Shown here: positions 1 to 4,932 of the stretch, piece after piece
Layout of the letters: the number at the start of each line of letters is the position of its first letter
Position numbering within the stretch: position 1 is the first letter of the stretch
From: Trebonia sp.
Lineage (GTDB): Bacteria; Actinomycetota; Actinomycetes; Streptosporangiales; Streptosporangiaceae
Reading direction: 5' to 3'
Length of the DNA stretch: 5,188 nt
NCBI GenBank assembly: GCA_030043595.1
Contig: JASHXJ010000295.1
Location: forward strand, 1 to 5,188
Position numbers and translations under genes: made by a program
The notes under the pieces: generated by a model
What the model saw: the letters and a program-made list of their open reading frames with translations, nothing else
Told to the model about the DNA's origin: nothing
The model's database searches: none

Positions 1-838
1 CGCGCTGCGCGCCGAGCACGCCCTGTTCGACCGGCTCGTCTACCGCAAGCTGCGCGCCGCGCTCGGCGGCCAGGCGCAGTTCGCGGTCTCCGGCGGGGCC
101 GCACTGGCCGAGCGCCTCGGGCACTTCTTCCGTGGCGCGGGAATCAGCATCCTCGAAGGCTACGGGCTGACCGAGACCACGGCCGCCGTGACGGTGAACC
201 ACCCGGACCGGCAGAAGATCGGCACCGTCGGCCTGCCGATACCCGGTCTCGCCGTCAAGATCGCCGACGACGGCGAGGTGCTCATCAAGGGCAAGACCGT
301 GTTCCCCGGCTACTGGCGCAATGACCAGGCGACGGCCGACACCTTCACGCCGGACGGCTGGTACCGCAGCGGCGATATCGGCGAGCTTGACGACCAGGGA
401 TTCCTCACGATCACCGGCCGGAAGAAGGAGATGATCGTCACGGCCGGCGGCAAGAACGTCGCTCCGGCGGTGCTCGAGGACCGGCTGCGCACGCACGCGC
501 TGGTCAGCCAGTCCATGGTGGTCGGCGACGGGCGGCCGTACGTGGCCGCGCTGATCACGATCGACCCGGAGGCGCTGGGCCCGTGGAAGGAACGGCACGG
601 CAAGCCCGCCAGCGCCACGGTCGCCGACCTGCGCGACGACCCGGACCTGCTGGCGGAGATCCAGGCCGCGGTGGACGACGCCAACAAGGCGGTCTCCCGC
701 CCCGAGTCGATCCGCCGGTTCCGGGTGCTCGACGTCGACTTCACCCAGGAGCAGGGGCACCTGTCCGCGAAGCTGGGCATCCGCCGTTCCGTGCTGGCCA
801 AGGAGTTCGCGCAGGACATCGAGGCGCTGTACGCGTAG
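1..838 (+). CDS. fadD15: Long-chain fatty-acid-CoA ligase (AMP-forming), C-terminal part; 5' end outside window
   Basis: The reading frame is open from base 2 to TAG 836-838, giving 278 residues; the N-terminal half lies upstream of the window. The family activates long-chain fatty acids through an acyl-AMP to acyl-CoA. Visible adenylate-forming motifs, in order, are EGYGLTETT (about 155-181), GTVGLPIPG, WYRSGDIGELDD (about 360-393), and the hinge motif GRKKEMIVTAGGKNVAP (about 416-466). The C-terminal SAKLGIRR (about 765-788) stands where the family carries its catalytic lysine motif, so the C-terminal domain appears complete. The LTETT and GGKNVAP style fits the bacterial long-chain FadD15 group rather than acetyl-CoA synthetases. 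The symbol rests on this and on the adjoining pimB, which matches the order Rv2187-Rv2188c in M. tuberculosis. It converges on pimB with four bases between the stop codons. The exact chain-length preference cannot be read from the sequence. Confidence 0.9.
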   Translation, partial: ALRAEHALFDRLVYRKLRAALGGQAQFAVSGGAALAERLGHFFRGAGISILEGYGLTETTAAVTVNHPDRQKIGTVGLPIPGLAVKIADDGEVLIKGKTVFPGYWRNDQATADTFTPDGWYRSGDIGELDDQGFLTITGRKKEMIVTAGGKNVAPAVLEDRLRTHALVSQSMVVGDGRPYVAALITIDPEALGPWKERHGKPASATVADLRDDPDLLAEIQAAVDDANKAVSRPESIRRFRVLDVDFTQEQGHLSAKLGIRRSVLAKEFAQDIEALYA

Positions 839-847
839 GCGGCTACG
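834..847. other. Small hairpin spanning both convergent stop codons
   Basis: CGTAG-GCGG-CTACG is a perfect 5-bp stem with a 4-base loop. Its two arms contain the TAG of the acyl-CoA ligase and the TAG of pimB. It has no T-tract and is short, so any role as a bidirectional terminator is a guess. It is the only secondary structure I noticed at this tail-to-tail junction. Confidence 0.3.
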
Positions 848-1979
848 AGTCGATGATGGCGCGCAGCCGCGCCGCGGTGAGATCCCAGGACCAGTCGCGC
901 TCCACCCAGGCCCGGCCCTTCTCCCCCATCGCGCGGGCGGTGGCGGGGTCGGACAGCAGCGCGATGAGCCGGTCCGCGACCGCCCCGACGTCCCTGCCGG
1001 GCACGACGTAGCCGGACTCCCCGTCGAGGATCGCGTCCGGCGCGCCGCCGGAATCGCCGCCCAGCACTGGCAGCCCGGCCGCCGACGCCTCCAGGTAGAC
1101 GATGCCAAGGCCCTCGACGTCGAGCCCGCCGCGCCTGGTCCGGCACGGCATCGCGAAGACGTTCCCGGCCGCGTAGTGCGCGGGGAGCTCGGCGGCGGAA
1201 ACCGGGCCGGTGAAGCGGACCGAGTGAGTAAGCCGGGACCGTTGCGACTGATGATGGAGATGAGCGGAGTACGGACCGCCGCCGACGATGAGGAGAGCGG
1301 CGTCGCGGACCTCCTGCTGTACCCGCGGCCACGCTTGGAGCAGCGTGTCCTGGCCCTTGCGGCGCACGAGGCGGGACACGCAGACGACGACCGGGCGGCC
1401 GGGACCGCCCAGGCCGTAGCGCTCCCTGACGGCGCGGCCGCCCTCGGGGTCGGGGCTGAAGTGCGCCGCGTCGACGCCAGGGTGCAGCCGCGTCATGCGG
1501 GCGGCGGCCGCCGGGGACAGCGCACCGGAGAGCCGGACCCGGAAGTACTCCCCCAGGTACGTGACGACGTCGGTTTCGTCGCCGATGCGGCGCAGCAGGG
1601 CCCGTGCGCCGGGCAGCGCGGCCCAGCCAGCCTCGTGCCCGTGCGTGATCGCCACGGCCCGCTCGACGCCCGCGCGGCGCAGGGCGGGGGTGATGAGGCC
1701 GAGCGGGGCGGCGGCGCCGAAGATGACGGCCTGCGTGCCCTGCGCCCTGGCGATCGCGGTCGCCCGGCGGACAACCGACGGGACCGGGAGCATCAGCGAC
1801 GTCGGGTGCCTGACCACCTCAAACGGCTGCCGGGCGTCGAACTCGCGCGCGCCGTCCCACTTCGGCGCGTAGACGGTGACGCGGTCCGGGGGCAGGTGCA
1901 GGGCCAGCGCGTGCACGAACGACTGGATGCCGCCCTGTCGAGGCGGGAAGTCATTCGTGACGATCAGCGTGCGGCGCAT
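843..1979 (-). CDS. pimB: GDP-mannose-dependent phosphatidylinositol-monomannoside mannosyltransferase PimB (GT4 family)
   Basis: This 378-residue GT-B glycosyltransferase is the usual length for PimB. The family transfers mannose from GDP-mannose to phosphatidylinositol monomannoside (PIM1 to PIM2) on the cytoplasmic face of the membrane, an early step of PIM and lipomannan synthesis. The N-terminus VTNDFPPRQGGIQS (7-20) carries the glycine loop shared with the M. tuberculosis Rv2188c product. Other motifs are THGHE (112-116), SRLVRRKGQDTL (202-213) with the nucleotide-binding Arg203 and Lys208, IVGGGPY (231-237), MPCRTRRGGLDVEG (277-290), and the EX7E pair Glu289/Glu297 in EGLGIVYLEAS. ATG 1979 fits the family N-terminus and has AGGGG four bases upstream, a short spacing. 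It lies 42 bases after the NlpC/P60 gene and is probably co-transcribed with it. Residues about 238-254 (HLHHQSQRSRLTHS) are unlike the family consensus but keep the expected length. Confidence 0.87.
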   Translation of the reverse strand: MRRTLIVTNDFPPRQGGIQSFVHALALHLPPDRVTVYAPKWDGAREFDARQPFEVVRHPTSLMLPVPSVVRRATAIARAQGTQAVIFGAAAPLGLITPALRRAGVERAVAITHGHEAGWAALPGARALLRRIGDETDVVTYLGEYFRVRLSGALSPAAAARMTRLHPGVDAAHFSPDPEGGRAVRERYGLGGPGRPVVVCVSRLVRRKGQDTLLQAWPRVQQEVRDAALLIVGGGPYSAHLHHQSQRSRLTHSVRFTGPVSAAELPAHYAAGNVFAMPCRTRRGGLDVEGLGIVYLEASAAGLPVLGGDSGGAPDAILDGESGYVVPGRDVGAVADRLIALLSDPATARAMGEKGRAWVERDWSWDLTAARLRAIIDS

Positions 1980-2006
1980 GGCGCCCCTGAGTATAGGGGT
2001 GCCACG
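1977..2006 (-). promoter_or_regulatory. Hairpin covering the pimB ribosome binding site and start codon
   Basis: Read on the minus strand, CCCCT (1999-1995) pairs perfectly with AGGGG (1988-1984) around the loop ATACTC. AGGGG is the only Shine-Dalgarno-like sequence before pimB. After one A/C mismatch the stem continues with TGGC (2004-2001) against GCCA (1982-1979), then a G-U and a C-G pair that take in the rest of the ATG. The site could limit PimB translation unless it is opened, for example by ribosomes finishing the upstream gene. The loop and stem also contain TATACT (1995-1990), a -10-like hexamer, but I see no good -35 partner. Folding in the cell is inferred. Confidence 0.4.
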
Positions 2007-2021
2007 CGCCGGGTCTTACGG

Positions 2022-3077
2022 TCAGGGGCGGGCGGCGCCGTCGAAGTTGTCGGCGTACCAGGGCGTGTCCATGGGGATCTTCTCCACATCCATGCCCGGC
2101 TCCGGCGCGTCGATGATGTACCCGTCCCCGACGTACATCGCGACGTGCCCGATGCCGTTGTAATACAGCAGGTCCCCGGGCTGGATCGAGGACGCGGAGA
2201 TATGCGGCAGCGCGGCCCACTGCTCGTAGGTGTCGCGCGGGATCGTGACGCCGGCGTGCGCCCAGGCCTGCATCACCAGGCCGGAGCAGTCGAAGCCGTC
2301 CACGCACGGCCCCGTGCCGCCGTAGACGTACGGGCAGCCGAGCTGCGCGTAGGCGTAGGCGACCGCCGCGTCGGCCTCCGTGCCGGTGGGACCTGGGTAC
2401 GACTCGGGAGCGGTAGAGCCGCCGGTGCCGCCGATCGTGTTCTGCTGCACCGCGGCCTGCTGCTGCGCGGTCAGCGTGTCGAGCTCCGCCTTCTCGCTGT
2501 CCAGCAGCTTGGCGATCGAGTTCTTCGTGTTCGCCCGCTGCTGGACCAGCTCGCTGATGCCGAACTCGGTGCGCTGCTGTTCGGCCTGCACGGAGCCGAG
2601 CTGCTGCGCGTCGTCGAGGAAGAGCTGGGTCTCCAGGTTGCGCTCGCCGGTCAGCTGCGTGACCATGGACGCCTCGGCGAGAACCTGGGCCGGGTCGTTC
2701 GAGGTGAGCAGGCCCGCCAGCGAGGTCGCGGCGGAGTCTTCGTAGGCGGCGTCGGCGATCTGCACGACCTTCACCCGTGCCGCGTTGTACTTGTCCTGGT
2801 CGCTGGCCATCTCCTTGTTCACCTGGGCGAGCCTGGCCTTGGCGGCGCCCAGCTGCTGCACGACCTCGTCGTACTGCTCGACGGCCTTGTTGAACTCGGC
2901 GGTCAGCACGTTGATCCGGGCCTGCACCTGGCTGATGGTTGGCTGGGGCTCAGCCCCGGCGACCTGCGAGATGCCGGTGGCCAGCCCGCCGGCCAGCAGG
3001 AAGACGACGCCAACCACGACGCCTCGCCGTGCTTTTGACACATAGGTCACAAGCCGCGTACGCAACGTGACTGCCAC
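2022..3077 (-). CDS. Secreted NlpC/P60 (C40) peptidoglycan endopeptidase with N-terminal coiled coil
   Basis: The protein has 351 residues. The N-terminus is a long signal peptide: basic residues up to R18, a hydrophobic core at about 19-36 (VVVGVVFLLAGG), and a likely cleavage after AGA at 40-42. Residues about 46-210 are Gln/Ala/Glu-rich helix typical of the coiled-coil segment that autoinhibits or positions such hydrolases. A Gly/Ser/Pro linker follows (about 214-232), then the NlpC/P60 domain (about 235-345) with catalytic Cys264 in GFDCSGLV and His311 in GIGHVAMYVGDG. Asp323 in IIDAP is a candidate third residue. The family cleaves peptide stems of peptidoglycan in the wall. Cys248 and Cys258 flank the active-site strand and could form a disulfide. 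It resembles Rv2190c in domain plan and neighbourhood. An in-frame TGA at 3084-3086 excludes a longer start. GAAGGAG sits only one base before GTG 3077, so TTG 3065 or GTG 3050 remain possible starts. Confidence 0.88.
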   Translation of the reverse strand: MAVTLRTRLVTYVSKARRGVVVGVVFLLAGGLATGISQVAGAEPQPTISQVQARINVLTAEFNKAVEQYDEVVQQLGAAKARLAQVNKEMASDQDKYNAARVKVVQIADAAYEDSAATSLAGLLTSNDPAQVLAEASMVTQLTGERNLETQLFLDDAQQLGSVQAEQQRTEFGISELVQQRANTKNSIAKLLDSEKAELDTLTAQQQAAVQQNTIGGTGGSTAPESYPGPTGTEADAAVAYAYAQLGCPYVYGGTGPCVDGFDCSGLVMQAWAHAGVTIPRDTYEQWAALPHISASSIQPGDLLYYNGIGHVAMYVGDGYIIDAPEPGMDVEKIPMDTPWYADNFDGAARP

Positions 3078-3177
3078 GCTCCTTCACCGTGCTCTCGCCG
3101 GACAGTTTCCACGCCTGGTCGGTAGCCAGTCCGCCGTCACCGTGTGTAGTGACCACAGACAGGCGCGATATCAAGCT
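3078..3177 (-). promoter_or_regulatory. Predicted 5' leader of the NlpC/P60 gene with two small hairpins and GAAGGAG
   Basis: If transcription starts near A3177, seven bases after the -10 box, the mRNA has a leader of about 100 nt. It contains a hairpin GTCAC-TACACACG-GTGAC (3153-3136), a second CTGG-CTACCGA-CCAG (3129-3115), and GAAGGAG at 3085-3079 directly before GTG 3077. I looked for the conserved parts of the c-di-AMP (ydaO) riboswitch often found before cell-wall hydrolase genes in actinobacteria and did not recognise them. Any control role is unproven. Confidence 0.35.
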
Positions 3178-3183
3178 GTGGCT

Positions 3184-3212
3184 AGGCTATTGAGTAAGCT
3201 GCGGCGCTTCAA
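3184..3212 (-). promoter_or_regulatory. Probable housekeeping promoter of the NlpC/P60 gene
   Basis: On the minus strand TTGAAG (3212-3207) and TAGCCT (3189-3184) are separated by exactly 17 bases. TTGAAG keeps the TTGA of the -35 consensus and TAGCCT fits the actinobacterial TAnnnT -10 pattern. The stretch is richer in A/T than the flanking genes and points at the hydrolase gene, giving a start near 3177. pimB probably depends on the same transcript. Confidence 0.55.
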
Positions 3213-3270
3213 CCGATTCCAGCAATCCCGACGTTCTGGTTACGGGCGCGCGATTTACTCTCTGCGACGA

Positions 3271-3284
3271 ATACGGCTTCGTAT
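3271..3284. terminator. Small stem-loop downstream of the Cys-rich gene
   Basis: ATACG-GCTT-CGTAT is a perfect 5-bp stem with a 4-base loop, 17 bases beyond the stop codon of the leftward small gene. On that strand an overlapping alternative pairs ACGAA with TTCGT. No U-run follows, so termination is only a possibility. The same bases give a TATAAT hexamer on the plus strand (3282-3287), for which I see no -35 or downstream gene. Confidence 0.25.
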
Positions 3285-3300
3285 AATCCCTCGCCTCAGG

Positions 3301-3483
3301 TCATGAGGCCTGTGCCATGTGCGGCGCGTAGCGAAGGGGCGGGATCATCCCCGCGCTGGCGAGCACGGCCAGTGCCCGCAGCTCGGCGGGGCCGAGCTCG
3401 GGCTCCTCTGCCGCGATGACCGCCGCGGCGCAGCTGCCGCAGGCGAGGCCGCGCGCTTCGCACCGGCCGCATTCGATAGTCAT
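3301..3483 (-). CDS. Small four-cysteine protein, possible metal-binding mini-protein, under a predicted DNA-damage promoter
   Basis: I do not recognise a named function. The 60-residue product carries C5-x2-C8-x6-C15-x2-C18 (CGRCEARGLACGSC), an arrangement that could bind zinc or another metal. A short helical stretch follows (PELGPAELRALAVLASAG, about 33-50), then a conserved-looking end, MIPPLRY. There is no signal peptide or membrane segment, so it is probably cytoplasmic. An in-frame ATG at 3504 would add seven residues, but GAGGAG (3495-3490), six bases before ATG 3483, selects the shorter form. The longer start would place the ribosome binding site inside the gene. The gene faces away from the exonuclease gene and is served by the leftward half of a symmetric promoter pair. 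I believe similar small CxxC...CxxC proteins sit near NlpC/P60 genes in other actinobacteria, but this is memory, not a search. Confidence 0.72.
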   Translation of the reverse strand: MTIECGRCEARGLACGSCAAAVIAAEEPELGPAELRALAVLASAGMIPPLRYAPHMAQAS

Positions 3484-3489
3484 TTCCTG

Positions 3490-3495
3490 CTCCTC
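3490..3495 (-). promoter_or_regulatory. Ribosome binding site that fixes the start of the Cys-rich protein
   Basis: GAGGAG on the minus strand lies six bases upstream of ATG 3483, an ideal spacing, whereas nothing comparable precedes ATG 3504. With transcription starting near 3531, this gives a conventional leader of roughly 48 nt. Confidence 0.6.
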
Positions 3496-3538
3496 GTGCT
3501 TCATGTCCGGCTATACGCTGCCGTGACCGATAGCACAC

Positions 3539-3560
3539 ACCGTAAAGGCGGGCACTGACA
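3539..3560 (-). promoter_or_regulatory. Predicted PafBC-type DNA-damage promoter for the Cys-rich gene
   Basis: On the minus strand TGTCAGTG (3560-3553), eight bases (CCCGCCTT) and TACGGT (3544-3539) match the mycobacterial RecA-independent damage promoter TGTCRGTG-N8-TAnnnT in every fixed position. That element is known to depend on the WYL-domain activator PafBC with the housekeeping sigma factor. The predicted start is near 3531-3533. That PafBC acts here is inferred from the motif. Confidence 0.7.
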
Positions 3561-3585
3561 TTCGAGGGGATCCGAGCCGCCGGAA

Positions 3586-3607
3586 TGTCAGTGCCCGCCC
3601 TTACCGT
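3586..3607 (+). promoter_or_regulatory. Predicted PafBC-type DNA-damage promoter for the DEDDh exonuclease gene
   Basis: TGTCAGTG (3586-3593), eight bases (CCCGCCCT) and TACCGT (3602-3607) fit TGTCRGTG-N8-TAnnnT exactly. Transcription should begin about 6-8 bases after the -10 box, at 3613-3615. That coincides with GTG 3615 and suggests a leaderless mRNA. The eight-base spacer differs from that of the opposite promoter at only one position. Confidence 0.75.
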
Positions 3608-3614
3608 GGTGAAC

Positions 3615-4436
3615 GTGACAGAAACCAGCGAGAGCTCGCGGGTGCCGGGCACCGCCGGCCTCAGGCTCCGCGATCTGGACTTCGCGGTGGTGGACGTGGA
3701 GACGACCGGCTGGTCGCCGGAGGAAGCGGGCATCACGGAGATCGGAGCGGTCCTGCTCCGCCATGGCCAGGTCGTCGCCGAGTTCTCGTCGCTGGTCAAC
3801 CCGGGGACCCCGGTGCCCGCGCCGATCACCGAGCTCACCGGGATCAGCGACCAGATGCTCACCGTCGCGCCGCCGGTCGCGGCGGTCCTGCCCGGCCTGC
3901 TGGCTTTCGCGCGGGGCAGCGTGCTCACCGCGCACAACGCCCGGTTCGACGTCGGTTTCCTCACCGCGGCGTGCGAGGCAGCCGGGCTGCCATGGCCCGG
4001 CTTCGAGGTACTGGACACGGTCCGGCTGGCAAGGCAGCTGATGGCCACCCCGGACGAGGTGCCTGACTGCAAGCTGCGCACGCTCGCCGATTACTTCGGC
4101 ATCCCGGCGCGGCCATCGCACCGGGCGCTCGCTGACGCGCGGGCCACCGCGGGGGTGCTGTGGCAGTTGCTGCTGCGGCTGGCCGACCGCGAGGTCCACA
4201 CGCTCGGCGAGCTCGCGGTGTGGCTTGACGAGCGGGAGGCGGAGGCGGAGGCGGAGGCGGGGCTGGCGGCGACAGTGCCCCCGGTGCCGGCCGCGGGCGG
4301 GCGGACGGCGCGCAGCAGGACGCGGGCACTACGCACGCTGTTGCGATGGCGGAGAGATAAGGTAGCCGCGTTACCGGACGGTGCGCCGCACCCAACGAAA
4401 CCCGGAGGCAGCCCGTGGTCACCGCCATCGTCCTGA
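3615..4436 (+). CDS. DEDDh-family 3'-5' exonuclease (DnaQ / DNA polymerase III epsilon-like)
   Basis: With the GTG 3615 start the protein has 273 residues. Exonuclease motifs are Exo I FAVVDVETTGWSPEE (Asp27, Glu29), Exo II TAHNARFDVGFL (Asp112) and Exo III PSHRALADARATAG (His169, Asp174), so all five DEDDh residues for two-metal hydrolysis of DNA 3' ends are present. The domain ends near residue 195. The tail has an EAEAEAEA stretch encoded by a 6-bp repeat, then a basic Arg-rich segment (about 228-250) that may contact nucleic acid. It lacks the GIY-YIG/UvrC-like domain that I recall following the exonuclease in mycobacterial Rv2191. The frame stays open upstream to ATG 3585, but that codon lies inside the promoter, so 3615 (or GTG 3609) is preferred. 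The predicted damage-inducible promoter supports a DNA repair role. Its end overlaps the next gene by 22 bases. Confidence 0.85.
   Translation: MTETSESSRVPGTAGLRLRDLDFAVVDVETTGWSPEEAGITEIGAVLLRHGQVVAEFSSLVNPGTPVPAPITELTGISDQMLTVAPPVAAVLPGLLAFARGSVLTAHNARFDVGFLTAACEAAGLPWPGFEVLDTVRLARQLMATPDEVPDCKLRTLADYFGIPARPSHRALADARATAGVLWQLLLRLADREVHTLGELAVWLDEREAEAEAEAGLAATVPPVPAAGGRTARSRTRALRTLLRWRRDKVAALPDGAPHPTKPGGSPWSPPSS
4235..4258 (+). repeat. Four tandem copies of GGAGGC inside the exonuclease gene
   Basis: Four perfect GGAGGC units encode the Glu-Ala run in the tail of the exonuclease. The repeat keeps the frame, so changes in copy number would lengthen or shorten the linker by two residues per unit. 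Its run of GG pairs could also slow polymerases. Confidence 0.8.
4341..4368 (+). promoter_or_regulatory. Weak candidate internal promoter for the RAM-domain gene
   Basis: TTGCGA (4341-4346) is followed after 16 bases by TAGCCG (4363-4368). An overlapping TAAGGT (4358-4363) is a better -10 but has no -35 at proper spacing. The site lies in the less conserved 3' end of the exonuclease gene and would allow damage-independent expression of the RAM protein. Confidence 0.25.
4404..4408 (+). promoter_or_regulatory. Strong ribosome binding site deciding the GTG start of the RAM-domain gene
   Basis: GGAGG lies six bases before GTG 4415. It is within the coding sequence of the upstream exonuclease, so the two genes may be translationally coupled as well as co-transcribed. 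Confidence 0.7.
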
Positions 4437-4699
4437 TCAAGGCCGAGATCCAGCGCATCCCCGAAGTCGCCGAGGTCATCGCGCAGATCCCGGCGGTGAG
4501 CGAGGTCTACTCGATCACCGGTGACTACGACCTGGTGGCGATCGTCCGGGTGCGGGCGCATGACGAGCTCGCCGACGTGATCCCTGGCGGGCTCAACAAG
4601 GTCCCCGGCGTCACGGCGACCCAGACGCACATCGCGTTCCGCACCTACTCCAGGCACGACCTCGAGGCCGCCTTTTCTATCGGCCTCGCCGACGCGTAG
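4415..4699 (+). CDS. Stand-alone Lrp/AsnC ligand-binding (RAM) domain protein
   Basis: The 94-residue protein is one RAM (ACT-like) domain without the helix-turn-helix of full Lrp/AsnC regulators, so it should not bind DNA by the usual route. It opens with a beta strand (AIVLIKAE, 4-11) and has the family motif ITGDYDLVAIV (34-44), where turn residues line the effector site between subunits. It ends in the typical PGVTATQTHIAFRTY (64-78). RAM domains form dimers and higher rings and bind amino acids or similar small molecules. The ligand here is unknown. GTG 4415 is chosen because GGAGG precedes it by six bases and the domain begins directly. It overlaps the exonuclease gene by 22 bases in another frame. 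It may modulate another Lrp protein or an enzyme, but nothing in the window shows which. Confidence 0.85.
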   Translation: MVTAIVLIKAEIQRIPEVAEVIAQIPAVSEVYSITGDYDLVAIVRVRAHDELADVIPGGLNKVPGVTATQTHIAFRTYSRHDLEAAFSIGLADA

Positions 4700-4737
4700 C
4701 CACGACGGGGCGGATACCCCGGGTTTCGTACCGCGTC
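4691..4737 (+). terminator. Probable structured terminator after the RAM-domain gene
   Basis: Several nested pairings surround the stop codon: GACGCG (4691-4696) with CGCGTC (4732-4737), ACGA (4702-4705) with TCGT (4726-4729), and CGGGG (4706-4710) with CCCCG (4717-4721) around a 6-base loop. Only a TTT follows the inner stem, so it is not a classical U-tract terminator. Many actinobacterial terminators lack one. Confidence 0.4.
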
Positions 4738-4856
4738 TCGGTGTGTCGTTCCGCCCGCAGACGGCCAGCCTGGGATTCGTTCTGTGGTCTGTCGTGCAAA
4801 TGCGGCTCGTGAGGCTGTCGCGGCGCGGCCGCCGGTGTCACATCAGCCTCGCCTGT

Positions 4857-4932
4857 TCGCCTTTGTATGCGTTCGGCACGACATATCGGGACAAAACGGC
4901 GTCGAAAATGGTCGGGACGCATACAAAGCCGA
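4857..4932. repeat. Long-range inverted repeat CTTTGTATGCGT ... ACGCATACAAAG
   Basis: The 12-bp arms 4861-4872 and 4917-4928 are exact complements. With one mismatch the match extends to 16 bp (4857-4872 and 4917-4932). The enclosed 44 bases include A-rich patches (ACAAAAC, GAAAATG). The layout resembles a paired operator or the ends of a tiny inserted element. I saw no flanking target duplication. The right arm stops two bases before a GGGAGGG ribosome-binding-like site. Confidence 0.7.

Larger units (their letters stand above)
3538..3608. repeat. Large near-perfect inverted repeat formed by two opposed promoters
   Basis: GGCGGGCACTGACATTC (3547-3563) and its exact complement (3583-3599) form a 17-bp perfect palindrome around 19 bases. 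Past single mismatches the match continues for 4 and then 3 more pairs (3542-3545 with 3601-3604, 3538-3540 with 3606-3608), giving 24 of 26 positions paired. The symmetry is explained by two copies of one promoter motif in opposite orientation. It need not be read as a terminator or an RNA hairpin. Confidence 0.85.

Noticed and set aside
1176..3038. Very long plus-strand frame opposite pimB and the NlpC/P60 gene
   Set aside because: It is Arg/Gly/Val-rich with no domain and mirrors two well-supported minus-strand genes; such antisense frames are common at this GC content.
3084..3140. Short upstream frame GTG 3140 to TGA 3084 in the NlpC/P60 leader (18 codons)
   Set aside because: No ribosome binding site precedes it and nothing in its residues suggests a leader peptide, although its stop overlaps the Shine-Dalgarno sequence.
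3078..3180. c-di-AMP (ydaO) riboswitch before the NlpC/P60 gene
   Set aside because: The context is right, but I could not find the conserved G-rich internal-loop segments or the long multi-stem layout; only two short hairpins are visible.
3282..3287. Perfect TATAAT on the plus strand as an antisense promoter to the Cys-rich gene
   Set aside because: There is no -35 at a suitable distance and the hexamer is part of the small ATACG/CGTAT stem.
3538..3608. Rho-independent terminator or insertion-element ends from the long inverted repeat
   Set aside because: It lies between divergent gene starts, no U-tract follows, and each arm reads as a complete promoter motif, which explains the symmetry better.
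3538..3608. CRISPR or tRNA-like structure
   Set aside because: There is only one inverted pair, with no regularly spaced direct repeats anywhere in the window and no cloverleaf-like sequence.
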